Below, one piece after another: positions 26,701 through 34,634 of a stretch of 64,000 nt of DNA. The notes beneath the pieces are model-generated. The model worked only from the letters and a program-made list of their open reading frames with translations. It searched no databases and had not been told where the DNA came from. The first letter of the stretch is position 1. Each line of letters begins with the position of its first letter. A program made the translations under genes and the position numbers. This DNA comes from Candidimonas sp. SYP-B2681 (GTDB lineage: Bacteria; Pseudomonadota; Gammaproteobacteria; Burkholderiales; Burkholderiaceae_B). Where the stretch lies: NCBI RefSeq assembly GCF_003971065.1, contig NZ_RYDV01000003.1:1-64000 (forward strand). The letters run 5' to 3'.

Positions 26701-27399
26701 GTGCTGTACGTGTTCCGTACGCTGGTCAACGACGAAATCCCGATGAACGCCGGGTGCCTCAAACCGCTGAATGTCATTATTCCAGAAGGCTCGATGCTTA
26801 ACCCGATGCCACCGGCGGCGACCGTGGCCGGCAACGTCGAAACCTCGCAGTGCGTGACCGACGCGCTATATGGCGCGCTGGGCGTTATGGCGGCCGCACA
26901 AGGCACGATGAACAACTTCACCTTCGGGAATGATCAGCATCAGTATTACGAGACGATCTCCGGCGGTTCGGGGGCCGGCATCTTGGGCGGTGCCGATGGA
27001 AAGTCCGTGTATTTCGACGGGACCGATGTCGTCCAAACGCACATGACCAACTCTCGCCTCACCGATCCGGAGGTGCTTGAATGGCGTTTCCCGGTGATGC
27101 TCGAAAGTTATGTCATACGTGAAGGCAGCGGGGGGCGTGGCAAGGCCCGTGGTGGTAACGGCGGCATACGCCGCGTGCGCTTTCTTGAGCCGATGACCGC
27201 ATCGATTTTGGCCAATCGCCGGCGCATCGCGCCGTTTGGGTTGGAGGGCGGTGAACCGGGAGAACCTGGAAAGACCTACGTCATCCGTACGGACGGCAGT
27301 CGGGTAGAGCTAGGCTCGACGGGCTCGGCCGACATGCAGGCGGGCGATGTGTTTGTCATCGAAACGCCCGGAGGCGGCGGCTTCGGGAGGCCGCAGTAG
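23737..27399 (+). CDS. Fused hydantoinase A/B, 5-oxoprolinase type
   Basis: A 1220-residue protein that joins HyuA (about residues 10-690) and HyuB (about 700-1215), the layout of ATP-dependent 5-oxoprolinase, which opens 5-oxo-L-proline to L-glutamate. The HyuA part has the nucleotide-binding motif VDRGGTFTDIVARRPDG near residue 14, then MGTTVATNALLERKG and FDMGGTSTDV. The HyuB part has NDPYNGGTHLPDITVVSPVF and the closing TPGGGGFG. An AGAAGGA ribosome site precedes the ATG. With the DUF1445 gene and the TRAP transporter upstream it suggests use of pyroglutamate as a nutrient. Hydantoin hydrolysis is the alternative. Confidence 0.92.
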   Translation: MATQTTSDAVGTDKRWQFWVDRGGTFTDIVARRPDGTLLTHKLLSDNPSQYPDAALAGIRKLLDLRVDELIPGHMIEAVKMGTTVATNALLERKGDPTVLFTTKGFRDALRIGYQERPRIFDRQIMLAELLYSRIDEVNERITALGDILQALNPKDVREQLRDAYAAGFRSIAIVLMHAYRYPQHEQHVAALAREAGFTQVSVSHEVSPMMKLVGRGDTTVVDAYLSPILRRYVDRVASELDGVRLMFMQSNGGLTAAERFQGKDSILSGPAGGIVGMARTAEAVGASSLIGFDMGGTSTDVSHYNGEFERAFETEVAGVRLRAPMMNIHTVAAGGGSIVHFDGSRMRVGPDSAGANPGPAAYRNGGPLTVTDCNVMLGKLQPEFFPKIFGAQGNEALDVDTVRSKFTELAARIEADTGSVNTPEEVAKGYLDIAVANMANAIKKISVERGYDVTKYTLVSFGGAGGQHACLVADALGMTRALIHPLAGVLSAYGMGLADITAMREASVELVLEDGELDACEALLAELGRAARDEVAGQGIPADRTQLIQRAHLRYEGTDAALVVNYGTAGEMRERFEQTYSQRYSFLMPDKRLVIEAVSVEAVGLSGEAPQQSVTAATLGAQPVAQSSVSLYFEKARHDAPVFYRADLSLGMRLLGPAVVCDANGTTIVEPEWQLEILAGAEILLTRAVPKAGRSAIGTQADPVMLEIFNNLFMSIAEQMGATLANTAFSVNIKERLDFSCALFDAQGNLIANAPHMPVHLGSMGESIKTVIRKNAGRMRAGDTYVLNDPYNGGTHLPDITVVSPVFDEAGTTILFFVASRGHHADVGGITPGSMPPNSRTIEEEGVLIDNFKLVEGGRMREAELRRLLTECRYPARNPAQNIADLRAQIAANEKGAQELRRMVREFGLDVVHAYMDHVQDNAEEAVRRVIGVLQDGEFHYELDNGAFIRVAVRVDTANRSADIDFTGTSMQLADNFNAPSAVCMAAVLYVFRTLVNDEIPMNAGCLKPLNVIIPEGSMLNPMPPAATVAGNVETSQCVTDALYGALGVMAAAQGTMNNFTFGNDQHQYYETISGGSGAGILGGADGKSVYFDGTDVVQTHMTNSRLTDPEVLEWRFPVMLESYVIREGSGGRGKARGGNGGIRRVRFLEPMTASILANRRRIAPFGLEGGEPGEPGKTYVIRTDGSRVELGSTGSADMQAGDVFVIETPGGGGFGRPQ

Positions 27400-27419
27400 T
27401 AAATAAAAACGCAGGCTTT

Positions 27420-27490
27420 TGGACTGCACCCCAAAAGTTTGCTAAAGGATTTGACCCCGCGCAACGCGAAGAGCCGCTGTCCAAGATCAA
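27420..27490 (+). mobile_element. Possible decayed end of an IS3-family element
   Basis: TGGACTGCACCCCAAAAGTTT at the start resembles the terminal repeats of IS3-family (IS150 group) elements, and the sequence after it (…CTAAAGGATTTGA…, then LSKIKA in one frame) resembles the start of an orfA gene that quickly meets stops. No second end or orfB is seen. Recognition is from memory and should be treated as tentative. It lies 450 bp before a CoA transferase that lost its N-terminus. Confidence 0.3.
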
Positions 27491-27560
27491 GGCGTAACGG
27501 GTGAAGGGGTTGAGCAAGTGGTAAGGGGCGCCAGCTAGCGGGGTAGCGCCTCAGACAACA

Positions 27561-27591
27561 AAAAAGCCAGATGATTAATCTGGCTTTTTTT
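27561..27591. terminator. Bidirectional rho-independent terminator
   Basis: An 8-bp perfect stem AGCCAGAT / ATCTGGCT (27565-27572, 27578-27585) with a 5-nt loop is flanked by A5 on the left and T7 on the right. It can therefore stop transcription in both directions: the oxoprolinase operon from the left and the small membrane-protein gene from the right. Confidence 0.85.
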
Positions 27592-27605
27592 AACGTGAGC
27601 TAGGA

Positions 27606-27728
27606 TCATCTTTCATTGTTAGGGTTGAATTTTCGCTGTGCTGATTTACTGCAGAAATACAGAGAAAAAAGCCCAAAAGCAACCATGAAAGAGCCGACTC
27701 CGATGATGACCAGTTCTGGGCTAATCAT
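27606..27728 (-). CDS. 40-residue single-helix membrane protein
   Basis: A short gene not usually reported by ORF finders. It starts with ATG at 27728 after a clear AGGAGAA ribosome site (27735-27741) and ends 14 bp before a strong terminator. The protein has one hydrophobic helix (about residues 6-25: LVIIGVGSFMVAFGLFSLYF) and a basic, polar tail ending FNPNNER, so the C-terminus probably faces the cytoplasm. No family is recognised. The combination of ribosome site, helix and terminator supports a real gene. Confidence 0.6.
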   Translation of the reverse strand: MISPELVIIGVGSFMVAFGLFSLYFCSKSAQRKFNPNNER

Positions 27729-27892
27729 GATTTGTTCTCCTAGAGTCTGATGAGTGGGCGAACAAGACTAGACATCAATGATCCATAGAATAATGCCATA
27801 CAAGGTCATAAGCAACCAAGCGCTGGGGCCGCGCAGATTCTTGAGGGACAAAGTAAGTATAAGGTTCGACCCCCCCATCTCGCTTACTTTGG

Positions 27893-28716
27893 CAAGCATC
27901 TCCGGCTTTGGCCAAGATGGCCCCTACCATAAGCGACCAGGGTTTGATCAGATCATTCAAGGCATGAGCGGCCTGATGTCGGTTACGGGCCATCCCGGTA
28001 CGCCCTATGTCCGCACCGGAATCGCTGTGGCCGACTTGGTGACGGGCCAAATGTGCGCCCAGGGCGTACTGCTCACGCTCTTTGAGCGTGAAAGATCGGG
28101 TATCGGGCAATGGGTGCAAGTCTCGCTTTTGGAAACGCTTATCAATTTGATGGACTTCCAAGCCGTTCGCTACCTGAACGAGAAAGAAATGCCGTTGCAA
28201 GTGGGTAACGATCACGCAGCGCGCATGCCAACTGGCGTGTATCAGACCGCCGACGGAGAGGTAACCATCTGCGCTGCCGCTGATGCAATGTGGAGAAAGC
28301 TTTGTGCACAGATTGGGCGCGAGGATCTTGTCTCTAATCAGCTCTTTGCCGAACAGGCCGGCAGATCGAAGAACCGAGTAGCGCTAAACGTGGAGTTAGA
28401 GTCAGTATTACGAACCCAAGACACGGCATACTGGGTGAGAAAGCTGAATAAGGCCGGTGTGGCGTGCGGTCCCGTCTATACAGTTGAGCAAATGTTCGGT
28501 GATGAGCAGGTCGAACACCTGCAGGTTGTGCGCGCTGTCGACCATGCGACTTTGGGAAAAAAATTTGTGCTTGGTCAACCCATACGACTTTCCGCCGCTA
28601 CGCCCATAGACAATAAACCCGCCCCGACGCGCGGCGAGCATTCGGTCGACATATTAAAGGAGATGGGCCTGAGCGAAGAAGCAGTAGCCCACTTGCAGCG
28701 CGAACAAGTGTTCTAA
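27893..28716 (+). pseudogene. CoA transferase (CaiB/BaiF), N-terminus lost
   Basis: The protein matches class III CoA transferases from ASISGFGQDGPYHKRPGFDQ onward, including GMSGLMSVTG, the catalytic aspartate in GIAVADLVTG and the C-terminal RGEHSVDILKEMGLS. The normal first 110 or so residues, which hold much of the CoA-binding fold, are missing; upstream codons back to an ATG at 27778 are unrelated. It is therefore a truncated gene and unlikely to work. The enoyl-CoA hydratase that follows within 25 bp suggests that both belonged to one former operon. Confidence 0.8.
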
Positions 28717-28741
28717 GACAATGATCAAGGGTGTGACGACA

Positions 28742-29482
28742 ATGAGCCTCTCCCAAGACGAAGTTACCGGCCTTACACCAGCAGTAGGTTGGGTAATCTT
28801 CGATAATCCTGCGCGGCACAACGCCATGTCGCTGTCGCTTTGGCAGGTAGCTGCGAATAAGCTGTTGGAGTACGAATCCGACTCCAGCGTAAAGGCTGTG
28901 ATTATGCTTGGCGCCGGTGATAAAGCGTTCGTATCAGGCGCAGACATATCGGAGTTCGACTCCGTGCGCGATAACGCCAAGCAAGCGCAGCAGTATTCGC
29001 AGGTCTCAAGCCGCGCGCGAGAAGCGATGAGCAGCTTGACCAAGCCGCTCATCGCAATGATCCGTGGCTATTGCCTTGGCGCAGGCGTTGATATTGCGCT
29101 GCCGGCCGATATTCGCATCGCAAGCGAGTGTTCGATTTTTAGCATACCGGCAGCCAAGTTAGGCATCGCATACGGCGTTGATAGCGTGCAGATGCTCACC
29201 GACCTAGTGGGCCCTTCTGCGGCCAAGGACATTTTATTTACCGGCCGGCGCGTCAATGCGCAAGAAGCACTGCAATTGGGCTTGGTGAACCAAGTCGTGC
29301 CTGCTGGTGAACTGGAAGCCGCCACCGACCGGTACACATCCACAATTGTTCGAAACGCGCCTTTGACGATTAAGTTTGCGAAGTTCAGCGTTCGGCAAGC
29401 GCTGCTAGATACCGCATCACAAGATCTCGCGACAGCGAATCGGTTGATCTCAGACTGCTTCGATAGTGCGGATTATCGTTAG
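28742..29482 (+). CDS. Enoyl-CoA hydratase/isomerase, cut short by a stop
   Basis: Crotonase-fold enzyme. The oxyanion-hole segments SGADISEF (about residue 65) and GYCLGAGVDIALPADIRIA (about 105) are present. The usual acid residues are less clear, so hydratase and isomerase cannot be told apart. After DCFDSADYR a TAG (29480-29482) ends the frame, but the same frame continues RRAAFKEKRVPVFRGV to a second TAG at 29533, which is exactly the normal family C-terminus. The enzyme has thus lost about 17 residues that usually help trimer packing. ATG at 28742 follows AAGGGTG; an ATG at 28721 is an alternative start. Confidence 0.82.
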   Translation: MSLSQDEVTGLTPAVGWVIFDNPARHNAMSLSLWQVAANKLLEYESDSSVKAVIMLGAGDKAFVSGADISEFDSVRDNAKQAQQYSQVSSRAREAMSSLTKPLIAMIRGYCLGAGVDIALPADIRIASECSIFSIPAAKLGIAYGVDSVQMLTDLVGPSAAKDILFTGRRVNAQEALQLGLVNQVVPAGELEAATDRYTSTIVRNAPLTIKFAKFSVRQALLDTASQDLATANRLISDCFDSADYR

Positions 29483-29685
29483 CGGCGCGCCGCTTTTAAG
29501 GAAAAAAGAGTGCCCGTATTTCGAGGCGTATAGATGATGCCGCATCCGGCCATCATTTCTGATGGGTGGTGCGACCTCCGCTGCCGTCTTTTTTTTGCGC
29601 TAGTCGATGCATTGGATATCGTATTTCCCGCCCCCTCTCAAGCCCCTTGCCGAAAGGTGTGCCGGTTCGACGCCCACAATGGCGC

Positions 29686-30579
29686 TCAAACAACGCTGGC
29701 CGCTTCAGCAATCAGACTGGACCGCAGCGTTTCGGCGGGCTGACTCATTGTTCGGTCATGCGACCAGACCAGGCCAAGGCCGATTTCAGGGACAGCCAAC
29801 AGATGTCGGGCGACTAGCCTCTGCCGCTGCGCGTAACGGGCGCCGAGCGTCTCCACGATGGCAATCCCGAGCCCCTGTGCCGCCAGCCCGCATGCGGCCG
29901 ACGACTGACCGACTTCCATAATGGGCTGATAAGGAAGCCGGGCCGCTTCCATGACTTGTCGCGTTACGCGTCCTGCCGGCAGCGTGGTCGCCAGAACGAT
30001 TGGCCCGGCATGGGCAATCTCCTTCAGACTCAATCCTTGCCTCTGGGCCCAAGGGTGCGCGGCGTGCATGACGGCGTACAGGCTCATGGGGGCTAATGCG
30101 AGGCTGGCCACCCTGTCCTTCTCAACCAAAGTTCCCACTATGAGTCCCAGATCGATTCGCTGGTCGACCGCCATCTCTATGATCTCGAGCGCGGTGCCCG
30201 CCCGAACCGTCACGGCGATGCCGGGATGCTCACGGCGCACTATGGCTAGTGCGGAGGGCAATATGCTGGATGCTGCAATGGCCACTGCGCCTATCACCAG
30301 CCGGCTCGTTGAGCCCTGCCGAATGTCGCCCGCCAGCCTGTCCACGGCTTCCATTCCCGCCAGGGCGTTCAAGGCATCGGGAATTAAGGCACGCCCTTGA
30401 CTGGTCAATTGCAGACGGCGGTTCTGGCGGCTGAACAATGCAAAGCCCAAGCGCGTTTCCATCGTGCGAAGCAACGTGCTTGCCGCCGGTTGCGTCATTC
30501 CGATCGATGCCCCAGCCGCCGTCACGGTTCCGCATTGATACATCGCGCGCAGCAAAGTCAGTTCACGTCTACTTAACAT
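29686..30579 (-). CDS. LysR-family transcriptional regulator
   Basis: A 297-residue LysR protein. The DNA-binding part reads LTLLRAMYQCGTVTAAGASI then GMTQPAASTLLRTMETRLG (residues 7-45), followed by an effector domain with GIAVTVRAGTALEIIEM. It is divergent from an enolase-superfamily gene 70 bp away, followed by a Bug receptor, and probably regulates both. A shared intergenic dyad supports this. Confidence 0.93.
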   Translation of the reverse strand: MLSRRELTLLRAMYQCGTVTAAGASIGMTQPAASTLLRTMETRLGFALFSRQNRRLQLTSQGRALIPDALNALAGMEAVDRLAGDIRQGSTSRLVIGAVAIAASSILPSALAIVRREHPGIAVTVRAGTALEIIEMAVDQRIDLGLIVGTLVEKDRVASLALAPMSLYAVMHAAHPWAQRQGLSLKEIAHAGPIVLATTLPAGRVTRQVMEAARLPYQPIMEVGQSSAACGLAAQGLGIAIVETLGARYAQRQRLVARHLLAVPEIGLGLVWSHDRTMSQPAETLRSSLIAEAASVV

Positions 30580-30592
30580 ATGTTTTTTATTA

Positions 30593-30618
30593 TCAAATCA
30601 TTCAATATATCTATTTGA
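30593..30618. promoter_or_regulatory. Candidate LysR operator dyad
   Basis: TCAAAT (30593-30598) and ATTTGA (30613-30618) are inverted copies 14 nt apart in the very AT-rich 70-bp gap between the divergent LysR and enolase-superfamily genes. It may serve autoregulation and activation. Confidence 0.35.
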
Positions 30619-30649
30619 CCATATGCATTGCGGACTGGACAATGTAAGC

Positions 30650-31744
30650 ATGAATGACGACATAATCCGCTCGGTGACCTGCATCCCGATGCGCCTACCG
30701 TTTCACCATTGGACCGATCCACCACTGTTCGCGGGGCGTCCGCGCACAACCCTGGACAGTGCCCTGGTTCGCCTGGAAACCCAGGAAGGAGTGGTGGCGT
30801 GGGGCGAGTCGTACTGCGTGGAGCCTCGCGCACTCGAAGCCATATTCAAGACACTGATCGCACCGCTTGCCTTGGACAAGTCCGCTTCCGATCCGTCGCT
30901 CTTGCCATCGATGCAGCGAACACTGCATAACCTCGGCCGTTCTGGCCCGGTGGTGCACGCCATGGCCGGCTTGGACATCGCGCTATGGGATCTGCGCGCT
31001 AAGCGTGCGGGTGTCCCGCTCTATGAGCTATTGGGAGGCAAACGCCGCGACCGTGTGCGCGCGTACGCATCGCTGTTGCAATATTACGGAGACGCTCGGC
31101 TTCTCGACACTGTCACGACTCAGGCCCTGCAAGAGGGCTATACGGAGATTAAGCTGCATGAGCGCGGCAGCGCGGCACTTTCCGCAGCCCGCCGCGCGGC
31201 AGGTGAGCAGGTTCCCATTATGGTCGACACGAATTGCGCATGGCTGCCCGATGAGGCGCCAGAGGCTATCGCAGCTATGCGCGAGCATAATCCATTCTGG
31301 ATCGAAGAGCCTCTCTGGCCCCCGGAGGATGCCGGTGCGCTGGCACGCTTGCAGCAATCATGCGGAGTGCCCTTGGCCGTCGGCGAAAACGCTAGCAGTG
31401 CGCATGCCTTGACCGAACTAGTCGACAACGAATCCGCGCGTTATGTGCAACCCAGCGTCATTAAACTTGGGCTCACCGCGACGCTAGGCATTTCGCGGCG
31501 ATGCGACGGGACCCCGGTTGTCTGTGCGCCGCAAGTTGCTTTTTTTGGCCCTGGCTATCTCGCCAGTCTGCATTTGATAGCCGCACAGCGCCAGGAGGTG
31601 TCGCTGGAACGACTGTATGTGGAACTCGACCGCACACCTTATCAGCACACCGTGCCGATAGAGCATGGATGGATTCACGTTCCGGATACCCCGGGACTGG
31701 GCGCCGATCCCGAAACCGAACTGGTTGAAGGCGGTTTTCTTTAA
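30650..31744 (+). CDS. Enolase-superfamily enzyme (mandelate racemase / MLE type)
   Basis: A 364-residue enzyme that would abstract the proton next to a carboxylate: racemase, epimerase, dehydratase or cycloisomerase. Metal ligands fit D193 (VDTN), the E219-E220 pair (WIEEPL) and E246 (GENAS). One acid/base lysine is K168 in EIKLH, where the usual K-x-K motif is K-x-H, and the opposite one is K272 in VIKLG. The pattern is closer to muconate-lactonizing members, but the substrate cannot be named. ATG at 30650 is chosen over 30623 because homology starts close by; the ribosome site is weak in both. The Bug receptor downstream probably supplies the substrate. Confidence 0.88.
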   Translation: MNDDIIRSVTCIPMRLPFHHWTDPPLFAGRPRTTLDSALVRLETQEGVVAWGESYCVEPRALEAIFKTLIAPLALDKSASDPSLLPSMQRTLHNLGRSGPVVHAMAGLDIALWDLRAKRAGVPLYELLGGKRRDRVRAYASLLQYYGDARLLDTVTTQALQEGYTEIKLHERGSAALSAARRAAGEQVPIMVDTNCAWLPDEAPEAIAAMREHNPFWIEEPLWPPEDAGALARLQQSCGVPLAVGENASSAHALTELVDNESARYVQPSVIKLGLTATLGISRRCDGTPVVCAPQVAFFGPGYLASLHLIAAQRQEVSLERLYVELDRTPYQHTVPIEHGWIHVPDTPGLGADPETELVEGGFL

Positions 31745-31790
31745 TAGTTAGAACCGACAAACATCCCTCAGAGCCGAAAAGGAGACATAA

Positions 31791-32783
31791 ATGAAAACTG
31801 GACGTCGCTCGTTTGTAATAGGCGCTTCAGCCCTGATGCTGGGCGCCCTCGCAACCACTTCGACAAGTGCCGCGCATACAGCGGGGTATCCCGACAAGCC
31901 GGTGCATCTGATAATCCCCTACCCGCCCGGCGGCGCGAGCGACAACTTGGGGCGCATGGCCGCCGACGTTTGGGGCAAGGCACTCAAGCGGTCGTTCGTC
32001 GTGGAGAATCGGGGCGGCGGCGGCACGATGATCGGTACGCGAGCCCTCGCAACATCGGCGCCCGACGGCTACACGATCGGTATTGTGGACTCGGCTTTCG
32101 TCATCAATCCCGGGCTACGCGGCGCTGAAGTCCCCTACGACACGCTAAAAGACTTCAAGCCCATTTCACAGATAGCTACCGCGCCCTTCGTCATGGTGGT
32201 CCACCCTTCCGTTTCCGCCAAAGATCTAAAATCATTCATTGAGCTCGCCAAAGCCAACCCCGGCATGCTGTCCTATGGCTCTGCGGGGGTTGGCAGTGGG
32301 CCACACCTGGCAGGCGAGCAATTGCGCCAGCATGGCGGCATTGATATTCAGCATATTCCTTACCGCGGCGGCGGGACCGTCATTACAGACCTTCTGGGCG
32401 GGCAAGTGCAATTTGCCTTCGCCACGGTCCCCACCTTATCTGAACACATCAAAGCCGGACGACTCCGCGCCATTGCCGTCACAACCAGCCAGCGCGTAGA
32501 ACGCCTGCCCGATGTACCGACCTTTGCCGAGCTCGGTTTGCCAGGAGTCGATCTGACGCCATTGTTTGGATTGGTGGCGCCGGCCGGTGTCCCGGACGAT
32601 ATCATTCAGACGCTATCCACCACGATCTCGACGTCGGTACGGTCCGGCGAGATGCACGAAAAGCTCACGAACATGGGCTTTATCCCGGTGGGCAGCACGC
32701 CTGTCGAGTTCGAGCGCCGCATTCAAGACGAGGTCCGCAAATGGACAGAGGTAATCAAACGCGGTGCACTGGTTGCACAGTAG
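31791..32783 (+). CDS. TTT-family (Bug) receptor with Tat-like signal
   Basis: A 330-residue periplasmic binding protein. The hallmark YPDKPVHLIIPYPPGGASDN and SAPDGYTIGIV are present. The signal peptide contains twin arginines, RRSFVIG, followed by a mildly hydrophobic stretch and AHTA, so export by Tat is possible, whereas the Bug receptor at 11144 has a plain Sec signal. A GGAGA ribosome site precedes the start. It is 46 bp downstream of the enolase-superfamily gene and probably in its operon. Confidence 0.93.
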   Translation: MKTGRRSFVIGASALMLGALATTSTSAAHTAGYPDKPVHLIIPYPPGGASDNLGRMAADVWGKALKRSFVVENRGGGGTMIGTRALATSAPDGYTIGIVDSAFVINPGLRGAEVPYDTLKDFKPISQIATAPFVMVVHPSVSAKDLKSFIELAKANPGMLSYGSAGVGSGPHLAGEQLRQHGGIDIQHIPYRGGGTVITDLLGGQVQFAFATVPTLSEHIKAGRLRAIAVTTSQRVERLPDVPTFAELGLPGVDLTPLFGLVAPAGVPDDIIQTLSTTISTSVRSGEMHEKLTNMGFIPVGSTPVEFERRIQDEVRKWTEVIKRGALVAQ

Positions 32784-32985
32784 TGCCGGGTCGGATGCCG
32801 CTGTCTCGGTTCACGGAGATACCGGCATCGCCCACAGCGCAGCCGATCGACGCCACAGCCGCCTTTGGCCGCGGTCCATTGATACCAGCGCCGGGATATA
32901 GGCTGATAAATGCCCTTTGAAAGACGCTTTTACCTTGCCTAAAGTAGCGGATCATAGGCGCCATCTGTTCAACTAGGGCGTTTCC

Positions 32986-33220
32986 GTGTTTATTCTGCTT
33001 GGCTTTGTCATCGTTTTCGTCTCGGTCTTTGGCAGCTTTATTGCCATGGGTGGACATCTGGGCGCCTTGTACCAGCCGTTTGAATTTGTTCTCATTGCCG
33101 GCACCGCGCTGGGCGCATACATCGCCTCCAACAGCGGCAAGTCGATAAAGATGCTCTTTGCCGCGTTTCCTATGATTCTGCGGAAAAATCCGTACAGCAA
33201 GGATCTGTACATTAGGATAA
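32986..33220 (+). pseudogene. motA: N-terminal fragment of motA (flagellar stator)
   Basis: From a GTG at 32986, about 78 codons match the start of MotA: FILLGFVIVFVSVFGSFIAM, then GGHLGALYQPFEFVLIAGTA and KNPYSKDLY. This covers the first two membrane helices. The catalytic cytoplasmic loop and the last two helices are missing; the frame runs into the end of the convergent aminotransferase gene and stops at 33231. A full MotA has about 285 residues. No other flagellar gene is nearby, so this is a displaced piece. Confidence 0.8.
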
Positions 33221-33227
33221 AGGTGGC

Positions 33228-34604
33228 TTAGGCGAAAACCTCTGCTTCGAAGGCGGCCAGGGTGTCATCAATGATGTTGGCCATTTCATCGATTTGGGCT
33301 GCATCGATGATCAACGGCGGCGCAACCATGACCCATTCACCGTACTTACCTTCGGCTGTGCGGCGTGAGTACAAAAGCAGGCCTCGGTCCATGGCCAACC
33401 CAACGATGCGTTGGATTGCCTGTGCATGCGCCGGGAAGGTTTCCTGGCTCTCCTGATCTTTCACAATCTCCATGGCCATCAACAGGCCTCGGCCCCGCAC
33501 GTCGCCGAGCACCTTTCTTCGCGTCTGGATTTCCTGCAAACGCCCCCGCAGGCGTTCGCCCATTGCGGCAGCGTTGTCTGGCAAGTTGTTTTGCAGGGTC
33601 TCCGAGACAGCGGCAAGCCCGATGGCACACGACAAGGGGTTGGACGAATAGGTAAAGCCGTGCATGAAACCACCGGAGCTCGCCACGACGTCTACCAGCT
33701 TATTGGAGGCGAGAACCGCGCCAAGCGGCGTGTACCCGGAGGCAAGCCCTTTAGCGAGTGTCACGATGTCGGGGAGGTGATGGCTCCAATAGTGGGCCGA
33801 CAGAAATTTGCCGGCGCGCCCCACGCCGCTCATGACCTCATCATAGATGAGCAGCACGCCGTGCTCGGAACAGATTTCTCTCACGCGCTGGTAGTACACA
33901 TCGGGCGCCACCAATGCCCCTGTTGCGAGCCCCCCTATCGGTTCCATTATGAAAGCCAGTACGGTTTCTTCGCCCTCTTGGACGATGGCGTGCTCGAGTT
34001 CCTCGGCGCAGGCGATGGCAAAGCTCTCGGGCGTCTGGCCGCCCGGAATACGATACGTAAAGGGGGCGCCGACCTTGGGCATGGGGCGAGTCATGGATCC
34101 GTACATGCGTTCAGAGACAAAGTCGCCGCTGATGGCCACCGCCCCAAGCGTTGCTCCGTGATAGCTGGGGTTGCGGGAAATCACCTTGCAGCGCCCGCTT
34201 TGGCCGCTTAACACGGCATACTGGCGCGCCAGCTTGAGGGCGGACTCCGTGGCTTCCGAGCCGCCCGACACGAAGAATGCACGCTCAAAGCCTGGGCCAG
34301 CATGAGCGGTCACCAAATTGGAGAGCTGCGTGTTCGCCTCGTTTTCAAAGAAAAACCGGCTGGCATAGGCCACCTGCTCCATCTGCTTTCGTGCCGCATG
34401 GGCCACGCGCTCGTTGCCATGACCGATGTTGACGGCGATCGGCCCGGACGACCCGTCAATATAGCGCTTGCCATCGGTATCCCAAAGATAAATGCCCTTG
34501 CCCTGTGCGACGGTAGGGCGCGGCGTTGCCCCCGGTTTTTGATAAAACACTTGGACGGGCCCGCCATGAGCGGGTAAGGAGTGCGCTGACGTAGAGGTGC
34601 TCAT
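33228..34604 (-). CDS. Class III aminotransferase
   Basis: PLP-dependent class III (omega) aminotransferase, 458 residues, moving the amino group of an amine or beta/omega-amino acid to a keto acid. Visible are FVSGGSEATESALKLARQY (PLP phosphate region), SYHGATLGAVAISG, IYDEVMSGVGRAGKF and the PLP lysine in VTLAKGLASGYTPLGA. It is the last gene of a minus-strand operon with a polyamine-type ABC transporter and a second aminotransferase. Its final codons form the joint with the motA fragment. Substrate is inferred from context only. Confidence 0.9.
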   Translation of the reverse strand: MSTSTSAHSLPAHGGPVQVFYQKPGATPRPTVAQGKGIYLWDTDGKRYIDGSSGPIAVNIGHGNERVAHAARKQMEQVAYASRFFFENEANTQLSNLVTAHAGPGFERAFFVSGGSEATESALKLARQYAVLSGQSGRCKVISRNPSYHGATLGAVAISGDFVSERMYGSMTRPMPKVGAPFTYRIPGGQTPESFAIACAEELEHAIVQEGEETVLAFIMEPIGGLATGALVAPDVYYQRVREICSEHGVLLIYDEVMSGVGRAGKFLSAHYWSHHLPDIVTLAKGLASGYTPLGAVLASNKLVDVVASSGGFMHGFTYSSNPLSCAIGLAAVSETLQNNLPDNAAAMGERLRGRLQEIQTRRKVLGDVRGRGLLMAMEIVKDQESQETFPAHAQAIQRIVGLAMDRGLLLYSRRTAEGKYGEWVMVAPPLIIDAAQIDEMANIIDDTLAAFEAEVFA

Positions 34605-34634
34605 TTGGACGGGTCTTTACAAAAGGGCAGACAA

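Noticed and set aside
27866-27890. tRNA or tmRNA 3' end suggested by GGTTCGACCCC
   Set aside because: No acceptor stem or other arms could be built around it.
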